A stretch of 64,000 bases of DNA, taken from assembly GCA_028869255.1 (NCBI GenBank), contig CP110972.1, positions 5,556,001 through 5,620,000 of the forward strand, written 5' to 3'. The notes beneath the pieces are model-generated. The model searched no databases. It was not told the DNA's origin and saw only the letters and a program-made list of their open reading frames with translations. The stretch's first letter is position 1; each line of letters begins with the position of its first letter. The translations under genes and the position numbers were made by a program. This DNA comes from Pseudomonas poae (GTDB taxonomy: Bacteria > Pseudomonadota > Gammaproteobacteria > Pseudomonadales > Pseudomonadaceae). Shown here one piece after another: positions 56,338-64,000 of this stretch.

Positions 56338-57342
56338 ATGACCGAACCGACTTCCCTCGCCAGCTGGACCCGCGCCCTGCGCAAGCAGCTCGACGCCCTG
56401 GACCTCGACAGCGCCGCGCTGTGCGTCGAGGCCGGGCTCGACCCGCAGCAAATGGACGACCCGAATGCGCGCTACCCGCTGTCGGCCACCACGCGCCTGT
56501 GGGAACTGGCGGTGCAGGCCAGCGGCGACCCGGCAATCGGCTTGCGGGTGTCGCGGTTTGTCAGCCCCACCACGTTTCATGCGCTCGGCTATGCCTTGGT
56601 GGCCAGCGGCAGTCTGCGGGAAGTGTTCGAGCGCATCGTGCGCTATCACCAGGTGGTCAGCGATGCCCTGGTGCTGGAGCTTAGCGGCGATGGCGAGCGC
56701 TACCGCTTTCGCCTGCTGCAACCACCGGGCAGCCCGGCGCCGGCGCTGGAAGCCATCGATGCCTTCGCCGCGATCTATGTGCGCACCTGCCGCAACCGCC
56801 TGGGCCGGGACTACGCGCCTTTGGCGGTGTACCTGCGCCGCCCGGAACCGGCCGACCCCAACCCCTGGCACACGGTGTTTCGTGCGCCGGTGTTTTTTGC
56901 CGCCGAGGAAGACCGCCTCGAATTCGCCGCCCATGATTTCGACAGCCACCTGGACGATGCCAACCCGGAACTGGCCGAACACAACGAAACCGTGCTCAAG
57001 CGCACCCTCGCCCAACTGCAACCGCTGACCTGGGAACGTAAAGTGCGCGCAGCCATCGAGGCGCAACTGCCCGAAGGCGAGCCAAGTGCCGAACGGGTTG
57101 CCCAGGCCCTGCACCTGAGCCTGCGCAGCTTGCAGCGGCATCTGGCGGATGAGGGCTGCCGCTTTGACGCGCTGCTCAATGAATGCAGGGAGAACCTCGC
57201 GTTGCTGCACCTGCGCGACCCGCAATGTTCATTGGCTGAGATCAGTCATTTGCTCGGGTTTGCCGATACCAGCAGTTTTAACCGGGCGTTCAAGCGCTGG
57301 ACGGGGATGACGCCGGGGCAGTTTCGGGATGGGTTGCGGTAG
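56338..57342 (+). CDS. AraC-family regulator
   Basis: 334 residues. An Arabinose_bd-like N-domain (PTTFHALGYALVASGSLREVFERIVRY) is followed by the AraC double helix-turn-helix (AERVAQALHLSLRSLQRHLADEG, AEISHLLGFADTSSFNRAFKRWTGMTPGQFR). Divergent from the desaturase gene, its probable target. Confidence 0.9.
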   Translation: MTEPTSLASWTRALRKQLDALDLDSAALCVEAGLDPQQMDDPNARYPLSATTRLWELAVQASGDPAIGLRVSRFVSPTTFHALGYALVASGSLREVFERIVRYHQVVSDALVLELSGDGERYRFRLLQPPGSPAPALEAIDAFAAIYVRTCRNRLGRDYAPLAVYLRRPEPADPNPWHTVFRAPVFFAAEEDRLEFAAHDFDSHLDDANPELAEHNETVLKRTLAQLQPLTWERKVRAAIEAQLPEGEPSAERVAQALHLSLRSLQRHLADEGCRFDALLNECRENLALLHLRDPQCSLAEISHLLGFADTSSFNRAFKRWTGMTPGQFRDGLR

Positions 57343-57365
57343 TGGGATGTGCGGTGGGTGTAAGG

Positions 57366-57440
57366 GCCTCTTCGGGAGCAAGCCCCCTCCCACATTTGGA
57401 ATGCGTTCCCCTGTGGGAACGGGCTTGCCCGCGATGGCGG
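57366..57440. repeat. REP doublet (degenerate)
   Basis: TTCGGGAGCAAGCCCCCTCCCACA and GTGGGAACGGGCTTGCCCGCGATGG, between the AraC gene and the receiver gene, touching the end of the latter. Confidence 0.7.
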
Positions 57441-57448
57441 TGGCTCAG

Positions 57449-57814
57449 TCAGCGCCCGCGATCGCGGCGCAAAACCTTTCTCACCCGCGCCACTAACGCC
57501 TTGGCTTCAAACGGCTTGAGCAGGTAGTCATCCTCATGCAATTCCAGGCCGCGCAGGCGGTCTTCAATCCCGCCCGGCGTGGTCAAAAACAGCAGCGGCG
57601 TATCGCCCTTCTGCCGAATGGCCTGCTGCAACTTCCAGGCGTTCAGGCCCGGCAGCATCACATCCAGAATCACCAGTTCATAGTCGGCGCTTTCGACAAA
57701 ACGCTGCGCCGCCATGCCGTTGGCCGCGACTTCCACGGTGTAGCCGGCCTCGTTCAAACCCTGGGCCATCCGCTGTGCTTCGTCGGTCTCATGTTCCACT
57801 AACAGCACGCGCAT
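57449..57814 (-). CDS. Stand-alone receiver-domain response regulator
   Basis: 121 residues, OmpR-type receiver only. Phospho-acceptor Asp51 in LVILDVMLPG, Thr78/79, Lys100 in LLKPF. The acidic pair that binds magnesium is E7-H8 rather than E-D. The protein stops at KVLRRDRGR, where an OmpR-family DNA-binding domain would begin, and a REP element follows at once. ATG 57814 is the natural start; the longer frame to 58231 is antisense-like sequence of the crp gene. It lies 38 bp behind that gene. No kinase is adjacent. Confidence 0.82.
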   Translation of the reverse strand: MRVLLVEHETDEAQRMAQGLNEAGYTVEVAANGMAAQRFVESADYELVILDVMLPGLNAWKLQQAIRQKGDTPLLFLTTPGGIEDRLRGLELHEDDYLLKPFEAKALVARVRKVLRRDRGR

Positions 57815-57852
57815 AACACACCTCGATTGATCAGACCTGCAGGCTACCACCC

Positions 57853-58538
57853 TCAGGTGTGCGCCGCCTGCCGCAGCCGCTGCGCATCGAGGATTTCGAT
57901 CTCGCCATAGCCCAGGCGCACGATGCCTTGGGTTTGCAGGTCCTTGAGCAAAGCGTTGGTGGTCTGGCGCGACAGGCTCAACATCGCCGCCAAGTCTTCC
58001 TGGGGTAATTGCAGCACGCGTCTGGCGGGTTCGATATCGCCGTGCCCCTCGACGATCATCAACAAACGATGGGCCAGGCGCACCGAGGCCGGCATCAGGC
58101 TGAGCTGTTCCAGGCCGATAAAACTCAGGCGCAGCTTCTGGCTCATCAATAACGCCAGGTCGCGCCAGTACCGAGGGGCCTGGTCGAGGATTTTCAGCAG
58201 CGCCTGCTGCGGCACCTGCAACAGGGTGCACGGCCCAACAGCGCAGGCGTCGTGGGTGCGCGGCAAACCGTCGAACAGGCAGATTTCGCCGAACCAGTAG
58301 GGTACCTCCATCAGGCTCAAAATCGCCTCCTTGCCCTGCTCATTCACCGCGCTGACCCGCAGGCTGCCGTCGAGCACGGCATACAGGCCGCAGGGCGGGT
58401 CGCCGCGCTTGAACAGGTATTGCCCCCCGCCAGTTGGCGCAGCTGCGCATGGGCCAGCAAGCTATGCTGAAAAGGCGCGGGTAGATGGCTGAACCAGTGA
58501 CCGGCAGCCAGCCGGGCGTGCCATTGGTCTACGTCCAT
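57853..58538 (-). pseudogene. Crp/Fnr-family regulator, frameshifted as sequenced
   Basis: About 228 residues when repaired. The N-terminus MDVDQWHARLAAGHWFSHLP runs to QLRQLAGG, where a six-C run (58423-58428) would need a seventh base to read GGQYLFKRGDPPCGLYAVLDG. The rest of the cyclic-nucleotide-binding-like domain (IGEICLFDG-type FGEICLFDGLPRTHDA) and helix-turn-helix (PQEDLAAMLSLSRQTTNALLKDL) follow in frame from 58377 to the stop. No iron-sulfur Cys cluster is visible. Divergent from the Mpo1-like gene. A homopolymer sequencing error is likely. Confidence 0.85.
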
Positions 58539-58621
58539 GAGAACTCCGAAGATTGTCGCCCAACTGACAGTCAGTGGCGGGCCGGCAGGGCATGATCAAA
58601 CATCCTACAGGAGGAACAACA

Positions 58622-59146
58622 ATGAAAAGCCTCGTCGACCACCTCAGTCAATACGCCGCCTACCACCGCGACCCACGCAATATTGCCAGCCACTTTATTG
58701 GCATCCCCTTGATCGTGGTCGCCGTGGCCGTGCTGCTGTCACGCCCCGAATGGGCGGTTGGTGGCCTTTGGCTGTCGCCGGCAGTGATTGTCGCGCTGTT
58801 TTCGGCGTGGTTTTACCTGCGCCTGGAGCTGGCGCTCGGCGTGCTGATGACAGTGCTGATGGGCTTGGCGGTGTGGGCCGGGCACGTGCTGGCGGCGCAG
58901 AGCACGCTGGTGTGGCTCAGCAGCGGTATCGGCCTGTTTGTGGTGGGCTGGGTGATTCAGTTTGTCGGCCACTACTACGAGGGCCGGAAGCCGGCGTTTG
59001 TGGATGACGTGTCCGGGCTGATCGTGGGGCCGTTGTTTGTGGTGGTGGAGTTGGCATTTCTGGTGGGGTTGCGCCAGGGGCTCAAGCAGCAGATTGAAGA
59101 GCGTTCGGGGCCGGTGGCGGTACGCGCGAAAAACGCCACGGTCTAA
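58622..59146 (+). CDS. Mpo1/DUF962-like membrane protein
   Basis: 174 residues. Motifs YHRDPRNIASHFIGIPLI and QFVGHYYEGRKPAF are those of the Mpo1 (YGL010w) family; four membrane helices lie between and after them. The yeast member is a dioxygenase in fatty-acid alpha-oxidation; the bacterial role is not known. ATG 58622 has AGGAGG upstream, so the longer frame from 58574 is rejected. Confidence 0.88.
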   Translation: MKSLVDHLSQYAAYHRDPRNIASHFIGIPLIVVAVAVLLSRPEWAVGGLWLSPAVIVALFSAWFYLRLELALGVLMTVLMGLAVWAGHVLAAQSTLVWLSSGIGLFVVGWVIQFVGHYYEGRKPAFVDDVSGLIVGPLFVVVELAFLVGLRQGLKQQIEERSGPVAVRAKNATV

Positions 59147-59164
59147 CAGGCACTGAAGAACAAA

Positions 59165-59256
59165 TGTGGGAGCCGGGCTTGCCCGCGATGACGGTGGGCC
59201 AGCCAACATCATTGCCGACTGACAGTCCGCCATCGCGGGCAAGCCCGGCTCCCACA
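59165..59256. repeat. REP doublet (REPIN)
   Basis: TGTGGGAGCCGGGCTTGCCCGCGATG and its inverted partner, between the convergent Mpo1-like and cysA genes. Confidence 0.88.
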
Positions 59257-59279
59257 AGGGTTTTGCAGTGTTTGTAGAC

Positions 59280-60260
59280 TCAGGCTTTTTGCCAGACCTT
59301 GGGTTTGAAGAACAAGGTCTCGCCCCGCGCCAAACCGGTCAGGCTGTCGTGGTCTTTCACCACTTCAGCCTCGATCAGCTCGCTCTGGCCTTCCACTTTC
59401 AGGGTGACCCGCGTAGTGGCGCCCAGCGGGCGAATATCGCGCACTTCAGCCGCATGGTGGTCTTCCAGTTCATGCCGCGACAGCGACACTTCATGCGGAC
59501 GGAACAGCACGTGATTGTCCTCGCCCAAATGCAGGCGGTTGGAATCACCCAGGAAGTGGTACACAAAATCACTGGCCGGGTTTTCGTAGACTTCACCCGG
59601 TGAGCCGATCTGCTCGATCACGCCCTTGTTCATCACCACGATACGGTCGGCGACTTCCATGGCCTCTTCCTGGTCATGGGTCACGAACACCGAGGTCAGG
59701 TTGATGTCTTCGTGCAGGCGCGCCAGCCAGCGACGCAGCTCTTTACGCACCTTGGCGTCGAGGGCGCCGAACGGCTCATCGAGCAGCAGCACTTTAGGTT
59801 CTACCGCCAGGGCGCGGGCCAAGGCGATGCGCTGGCGCTGGCCACCGGAGAGTTGTTCCGGGTAGCGATCAGACAGCCAATCGAGCTGCACCATATTCAG
59901 CAGCTCGTGGACTTTTACCGCGATCTGGCTTTCATTCGGGCGCTGGTTTTTCGGCTTCATGCGCAGGCCGAAGGCGACGTTGTCGAACACGGTCATGTGG
60001 CGGAACAGCGCGTAGTGCTGGAACACAAAACCGACGTTGCGATCACGCACGTCGTGGCCGGACACGTCTTCACCGTGGAACACGATGCTGCCGTCATCCG
60101 GGGTTTCCAGGCCGGCAATGATGCGCAGCAAGGTAGTTTTGCCGCAGCCGGACGGGCCGAGCAACGCCACCAGCTCGCCACTCTGGATATCCAGATTGAT
60201 GCTGTTCAGGGCCTTGAAGGCGTTGAAGTTCTTGCTGACATTACGGACTTCGATCGACAT
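59280..60260 (-). CDS. cysA: Sulfate/thiosulfate ABC transporter, ATP-binding subunit
   Basis: 326 residues. Walker [11 protein letters not shown], signature [16 protein letters not shown], Walker [13 protein letters not shown] and switch His in [12 protein letters not shown]-terminal TOBE-like region ([11 protein letters not shown]) follows. The [19 protein letters not shown] block is typical of CysA. Last gene of oscA-sbp-cysT-cysW-cysA. Confidence 0.95.
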   Translation of the reverse strand: MSIEVRNVSKNFNAFKALNSINLDIQSGELVALLGPSGCGKTTLLRIIAGLETPDDGSIVFHGEDVSGHDVRDRNVGFVFQHYALFRHMTVFDNVAFGLRMKPKNQRPNESQIAVKVHELLNMVQLDWLSDRYPEQLSGGQRQRIALARALAVEPKVLLLDEPFGALDAKVRKELRRWLARLHEDINLTSVFVTHDQEEAMEVADRIVVMNKGVIEQIGSPGEVYENPASDFVYHFLGDSNRLHLGEDNHVLFRPHEVSLSRHELEDHHAAEVRDIRPLGATTRVTLKVEGQSELIEAEVVKDHDSLTGLARGETLFFKPKVWQKA

Positions 60261-60263
60261 GAC

Positions 60264-61136
60264 TTATTCCTCACTGCTTGCTGCGCGCAGGCGATTAATT
60301 CGGTTCTCGCTCCACTGCTTGAGCAGCAGGATGAAGAGCGCCAGGATCAGCAGCAGACTCGCCACCGCAAACGCGGCAACGTGGTTGTATTCGTTGTAGA
60401 GAATCTCGACGTGCAGCGGCAGGGTGTTGGTCACGCCGCGAATGTGGCCGGACACCACCGACACCGCGCCGAACTCGCCCATGGCCCGTGCGGTACACAG
60501 CACCACGCCGTAGATCAGGCCCCATTTGATATTCGGCACGGTCACATGCCAGAACATCTGCCAGCCATTGGCGCCCAGCAGGCGAGCAGCCTCTTCTTCC
60601 TGGGTGCCCTGCTCCTGCATCAGCGGGATCAGTTCACGGGCCACAAAGGGCACAGTCACGAAGATGGTGGCGAGCACGATGCCCGGCAAGGCGAACACGA
60701 TCTGGATGTCATGCTCCTGCAACCACGGGCCGAATAAACCCTGGGCGCCGAACATCAATACGTACACCAGGCCCGCGATGACTGGCGATACCGAGAACGG
60801 CAGGTCGATCAGCGTCACCAGGATGCTCTTGCCACGGAACGAGTACTTGCTCACGCACCAGGCGGCACTGACGCCGAACACTACGTTGAGCGGCACCGAG
60901 ATCAACACGGCGATCACCGTGAGCTTCAGCGCCGACAGTGCGTCGGGCTCAAGGATCGCGGTAAAGAACGCGCCCAGGCCATTCTTCAAGCCCTGGGACA
61001 CCACGATAAACAGCGGCAGCAACAGGAACAGAAAGAACACCAGCCAGCCCAGGCTGATCAGGATGCGTCGCGACACGGCGCTGCCACGACGGGCAGCGTT
61101 GGCCGAGGATGCAGCGGAAATAGACGATTGGGACAT
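60264..61136 (-). CDS. cysW: Sulfate ABC transporter, permease CysW
   Basis: 290-residue permease with about six membrane helices. Conserved segments are [31 protein letters not shown] and the docking loop [30 protein letters not shown]. 3 bp upstream of cysA. Confidence 0.94.
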   Translation of the reverse strand: MSQSSISAASSANAARRGSAVSRRILISLGWLVFFLFLLLPLFIVVSQGLKNGLGAFFTAILEPDALSALKLTVIAVLISVPLNVVFGVSAAWCVSKYSFRGKSILVTLIDLPFSVSPVIAGLVYVLMFGAQGLFGPWLQEHDIQIVFALPGIVLATIFVTVPFVARELIPLMQEQGTQEEEAARLLGANGWQMFWHVTVPNIKWGLIYGVVLCTARAMGEFGAVSVVSGHIRGVTNTLPLHVEILYNEYNHVAAFAVASLLLILALFILLLKQWSENRINRLRAASSEE

Positions 61137-61149
61137 GTTCCGCGCCTCC

Positions 61150-61968
61150 TTATGGACGTTCGATGCGCCGCTGCAACAAGTTGATCAGCAGCAGCAAAAC
61201 AAATGAAACCACCAGCATCAGCACGCCGATGGAGGTGGCGCCGCGGTAGTCGTATTGGTCGAGCTTGACCATGATCAGCAGCGGCAGGATCTCGGTTTTC
61301 ATCGGCATGTTGCCGGCGATGAAAATCACCGAACCGTACTCACCGACGCCACGGGCAAAGGCCAGGGCAAAGCCGGTCAGCCAGGCAGGCAGCAACGCGG
61401 GCACGAGGATATAGCGGAACACCTGCAACGGCTTGGCGCCCAGGCAGGCGGCGGCTTCTTCGATTTCGCGAGGGATATCGGCCAGCACCGGCTGCACTGT
61501 GCGCACCACGAATGGCAGCGTGACGAACGTCAGCGCCAGCGTGATACCCAACGGGCTGTAGGCGATCTTGAAACCGAGGTCAGCGGCGAACTGGCCGACC
61601 AGGCCGGTCGGCGTGTACAACGCGGTCAGCGCGATACCGGCCACGGCGGTGGGCAGGGCGAACGGCAGGTCGATCATCGCATCGATGATCTTGCGGCCGG
61701 GGAAGGTATAGCGCACCAGCACCCAGGCCAGCAGCGTGCCGATCACGCCATTGATCAGCGCGGCGTAGAGCGCGGTGCTGAAGCTCAGTTTCAACGCCGC
61801 CAGCACGCGCGGTGCCGAGATGATGTTCCAGAACTGATCCCAGGTGAGTTGAGCGGCGTGTACAAACATCGCCGCGAGGGGGATGAGTACGATCAGGCTG
61901 AGGTACACCACGGTGTAGCCCAGCGTCAGCCCGAAGCCGGGTATGACGGGGGAAATACGACGCGACAT
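61150..61968 (-). CDS. cysT: Sulfate ABC transporter, permease CysT (CysU)
   Basis: 272-residue permease, start [28 protein letters not shown]. Docking loop [28 protein letters not shown], and [18 protein letters not shown] as in CysT. 13 bp upstream of cysW. A REP doublet separates it from sbp, so read-through may be adjusted there. Confidence 0.94.
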   Translation of the reverse strand: MSRRISPVIPGFGLTLGYTVVYLSLIVLIPLAAMFVHAAQLTWDQFWNIISAPRVLAALKLSFSTALYAALINGVIGTLLAWVLVRYTFPGRKIIDAMIDLPFALPTAVAGIALTALYTPTGLVGQFAADLGFKIAYSPLGITLALTFVTLPFVVRTVQPVLADIPREIEEAAACLGAKPLQVFRYILVPALLPAWLTGFALAFARGVGEYGSVIFIAGNMPMKTEILPLLIMVKLDQYDYRGATSIGVLMLVVSFVLLLLINLLQRRIERP

Positions 61969-62011
61969 AAGAGTCCTTGGTTAAGGGAAAACCACTGGAG
62001 GCACACACGTC

Positions 62012-62100
62012 CTGTGGGAGCTGGCTTGCCTGCGATGCAAGCGCCGCGGTATGTCAGTCACACCGCGGCGATGCTATCGCAGGCAAGCCAGCTCCCACAG
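62012..62100. repeat. REP doublet between sbp and cysT
   Basis: Perfect outer arms CTGTGGGAGCTGGCTTGCCTGCGAT and complement, with an internal CCGCGGT pairing. Lies inside the sulfate operon, where such hairpins may stabilise the upstream binding-protein mRNA (inference). Confidence 0.88.
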
Positions 62101-62130
62101 GGCATAGCGTGCGCCACCAGATTGTGTTGG

Positions 62131-63141
62131 TTACTGCGCGGTGTAAATCTGATCGAACACGCCGCCGTCGTTAAAGAATTTCGGTTGGGCAGTTTTCCAG
62201 CCGCCGAAGTCTTTGTCGATAGTCACCAGGTCCAGTTTCGGGAACTGCTGGGCGTATTTGGCGGCCACTTTTGCATCGCGTGGGCGGTAGAAATTCTTCG
62301 CCGCAATCTCCTGGCCAGCCGGGCTGTACAGGTGCTTCAGGTATTCGGTGGCGATTTCGGTGTTGCCCTTTTTCTCGGCGTTCTTGTCGACCACGGCCAC
62401 CGGCGGCTCCGCGAGGATCGACAGCGAAGGCACGACGATATCGAACTTGTCGGCGCCGCCGTCTTCTTTCAGCGCCAGGAACGCTTCGTTTTCCCAGGCC
62501 AGCAACACGTCACCCTGACCGTTGTTGACGAAGGTGATGGTCGAACCGCGAGCACCGGTGTCGAGGATCGGCACGTGCTTGAACAGCTCTTTCACGTATT
62601 CCTGGGCCTTGGCTTCGCTGCCACCGGATTTGAGGCCATAGGCCCAGGCGGCGAGGAAGTTCCAGCGCGCACCACCGGAGGTTTTCGGATTAGGAGTGAT
62701 CACCGACACATCTTTCTTGATCAGGTCGCCCCAATCCTTGATGCCTTTAGGGTTGCCCTTGCGCACCAGGAACACGATGGTCGAGGTGTACGGGGTGCTG
62801 GCGTCCGGCAGGCGGGTTTGCCAGTTTTCCGGCAGGGTCTTGCCCAGCTTGGCGATTTCGTCGATGTCGCCGGCCAGGGCCAGGGTGACCACGTCGGCGC
62901 GCAGGCCGTCGATCACTGCACGGCCTTGCTTGCCCGAACCACCGTGGGATTGCTGGATCTTCACATTGTCGCCGGGGTGGGACTGTTTCCAGAAGGTGGT
63001 GAACTCAGCGTTGTAATCCTGGTACAGCTCACGGGTAGGGTCGTACGAGACGTTGAGCAACTCGTAGTCCTTGGCAACGGCGGAACCTGCAAACACGGCA
63101 CTGGCCAGGGCGGCCAGGGCATAACGGCGAATCGACGACAT
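62131..63141 (-). CDS. sbp: Sulfate-binding periplasmic protein
   Basis: 336 residues. Signal peptide [18 protein letters not shown]. The mature start [21 protein letters not shown] and the blocks [33 protein letters not shown] are diagnostic of Sbp. Binds sulfate for CysTWA. Behind oscA with a 68-bp gap. Confidence 0.95.
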   Translation of the reverse strand: MSSIRRYALAALASAVFAGSAVAKDYELLNVSYDPTRELYQDYNAEFTTFWKQSHPGDNVKIQQSHGGSGKQGRAVIDGLRADVVTLALAGDIDEIAKLGKTLPENWQTRLPDASTPYTSTIVFLVRKGNPKGIKDWGDLIKKDVSVITPNPKTSGGARWNFLAAWAYGLKSGGSEAKAQEYVKELFKHVPILDTGARGSTITFVNNGQGDVLLAWENEAFLALKEDGGADKFDIVVPSLSILAEPPVAVVDKNAEKKGNTEIATEYLKHLYSPAGQEIAAKNFYRPRDAKVAAKYAQQFPKLDLVTIDKDFGGWKTAQPKFFNDGGVFDQIYTAQ

Positions 63142-63209
63142 AGAAGCTCCTGAAAATTCTTGGGTGTTGGCTTTTTCTTATAGTGACGGGGGTCTATCGC
63201 CGTTATTGC

Positions 63210-63392
63210 TTAGCTCGGTTTGTTACCCGGGTTCTGCAAACGGAATTTTTCTTTGCGTTCGATCTGTACCACTTGAGCGTTATGCACAGTGATTTCCACC
63301 GCGCCAAACCGCAGATCGCGCAGGGCGCTCTGGATCTCACGCAAAATGGCTGCTTCGTCCTGGCCGTCGACGCTACGTAGAGATGCGCTCAT
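63210..63392 (-). CDS. oscA: OscA, small sulfur-starvation protein (DUF2292/YezD family)
   Basis: 60 residues. The core ILREIQSALRDLRFGAVEITVHNAQVVQIERKEKFR is the DUF2292 signature. OscA was described in Pseudomonas as needed for use of organosulfur compounds when sulfur demand is high. ATG 63392 follows AGGAGC; the frame to 63434 is longer but has no site. Heads the sbp-cysTWA operon. Confidence 0.92.
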   Translation of the reverse strand: MSASLRSVDGQDEAAILREIQSALRDLRFGAVEITVHNAQVVQIERKEKFRLQNPGNKPS

Positions 63393-63471
63393 GGTCTCGC
63401 TCCTGAAATGAATAGTGCCTCGCAGTGGCGGCACTGCTTGCGGCGTGAGGCGATAGTAGATAAGCGCGGAT

Positions 63472-63496
63472 ATTCTTAAAAATACTATTTAAGAAT
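63472..63496. promoter_or_regulatory. AT-rich dyad upstream of oscA (candidate CysB-family site)
   Basis: ATTCTTAAA-AATACTA-TTTAAGAAT, perfect 9-bp arms with a 7-nt spacer, 80 bp before oscA; geometry as at tauA and tcyJ. Confidence 0.5.
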
Positions 63497-63506
63497 GTTT
63501 ATATAA

Positions 63507-63524
63507 CCAGAAAGAATTTTCTGG
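63507..63524. promoter_or_regulatory. Second palindrome upstream of oscA
   Basis: CCAGAAA-GAAT-TTTCTGG, perfect 7-bp arms, immediately next to the AT-rich dyad; possibly a second regulator site or part of a CysB-type footprint. Confidence 0.35.
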
Positions 63525-63589
63525 CAAGACGCGGGGTTGCGAGAGGATTTTGGCAGCTTGTGCTGAAATTAAGCCTTGAGAGATTCAAA

Positions 63590-63677
63590 TGTGGGAGGGG
63601 GCTTGCCCCCGATGGCGGTGGGTCAGTCACTTATTGGTTGGCTGACACTCCCTCATCGGGGGCAAGCCCCTCCCACA
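63590..63677. repeat. REP doublet (REPIN)
   Basis: TGTGGGAGGGGGCTTGCCCCCGATGGC and its inverted partner, between the oscA control region and the EAL gene. Confidence 0.88.
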
Positions 63678-63689
63678 TTTGACTGTATT

Positions 63690-64000
63690 TCAAGTTCGGA
63701 TAGCGGGAGCTCTATCCCAATCAATCGCCTGCGCCGGCATCGGCCGCCCGAACCAATACCCCTGCCCCATATCGCACGCCTGATCCAACAAAAACCGCGC
63801 CTGCTCTACCTGCTCAATCCCTTCGGCGTGCACCTGCATGCCCATGCTTTTGGCCAGGGCGATCACCACCCGCACAATCGCGGCGTCATCTTCGTCCCAC
63901 GGCAGCCCGGCGACAAAACCCTGGTCGATCTTGAGTTTCTGCACCGGCAGGCGCTTGAGGCGCAGCAGGGAGGAATAGCCGGTACCGAAGTCGTCGATGG
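63690..64000 (-). CDS. EAL-domain cyclic-di-GMP phosphodiesterase (C-terminal part)
   Basis: The frame enters from beyond the window edge, so this is only the C-terminal 103 residues or so. DDFGTGYSS (with the metal-binding DD), [23 protein letters not shown] and [11 protein letters not shown] are the last conserved EAL-domain motifs and look catalytically intact. The upstream sensor or GGDEF domains cannot be seen. Confidence 0.9.
   Translation of the reverse strand, partial: IDDFGTGYSSLLRLKRLPVQKLKIDQGFVAGLPWDEDDAAIVRVVIALAKSMGMQVHAEGIEQVEQARFLLDQACDMGQGYWFGRPMPAQAIDWDRAPAIRT

Noticed and set aside
57815..58231. Longer start for the receiver protein
   Set aside because: The added 139 residues are an off-frame reading of the crp-like gene; the receiver begins naturally at MRVLLVE.
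61255..63153. 632-codon open frame on the plus strand
   Set aside because: It lies antisense to cysT and sbp and runs through a REP doublet; its His-, Gln- and Gly-rich product is typical of a high-GC shadow frame.

Overview
The window looks like chromosomal DNA of a fluorescent pseudomonad of the P. fluorescens group. The reasons are high-GC Pseudomonas coding sequence, gene order matching the P. aeruginosa PA5196-PA5203 block (rimB-rimK, envZ/ompR = amgS/amgR, tex, thioesterase, gshA), and about fifteen REP/REPIN repeats built on GTGGGAGC-nGGCTTGCC-nGCGAT or GTGGCGAGGGAGC. I see no tRNA, rRNA, CRISPR array, insertion sequence or prophage.

Layout. 1-8.5 kb: rimB (partial), rimK, envZ-ompR, tex, thioesterase, gshA. 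8.7-12.2 kb: tauABCD taurine operon. 12.3-17 kb: aldo/keto reductase, OprD-type porin and BetT-type BCCT transporter. 17.4-29.8 kb: a sulfur block with epsC (serine acetyltransferase), dcyD, tcyJLN (cystine uptake), a broken Ig-like-module gene, two sfnB-type flavoproteins with an LLM monooxygenase, and metQNI. 29.9-33.6 kb: a 1225-residue Ig-like-repeat protein of unknown function. 33.7-43 kb: a methyltransferase, a predicted glycosidase in one operon with a TriABC-type RND efflux pump, and a RecF-like ATPase. 43.1-49.1 kb: a four-gene cysteine-type amino-acid ABC transporter, an orphan metQ, a degenerate sigma54-activator-like ATPase and a serine hydrolase. 49.4-51.4 kb: tonB-exbB-exbD. 51.6-59.1 kb: two LysR genes, a deaminase-MFS pair, a fatty-acid desaturase with a divergent AraC regulator, a Crp-like gene followed by a stand-alone receiver, and a Mpo1-like membrane protein. 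59.2-63.4 kb: oscA-sbp-cysTWA sulfate uptake. The end holds part of an EAL phosphodiesterase.

The unifying theme is sulfur acquisition: sulfate, taurine, cystine, D-cysteine, cysteine, methionine and sulfone/sulfonate-type organosulfur. AT-rich dyads with a 7-nt spacer sit upstream of the tau, tcy and osc-sbp operons and could be CysB-family sites (inference).

A caution. Six genes carry a one-base indel (rimK, tex, the N-terminus of betT, an Ig-like gene, the first metQ and a crp-like gene), most of them in or beside short homopolymers. This pattern suggests residual sequencing error at least as much as real gene decay, so these genes should not be called inactive without checking reads.
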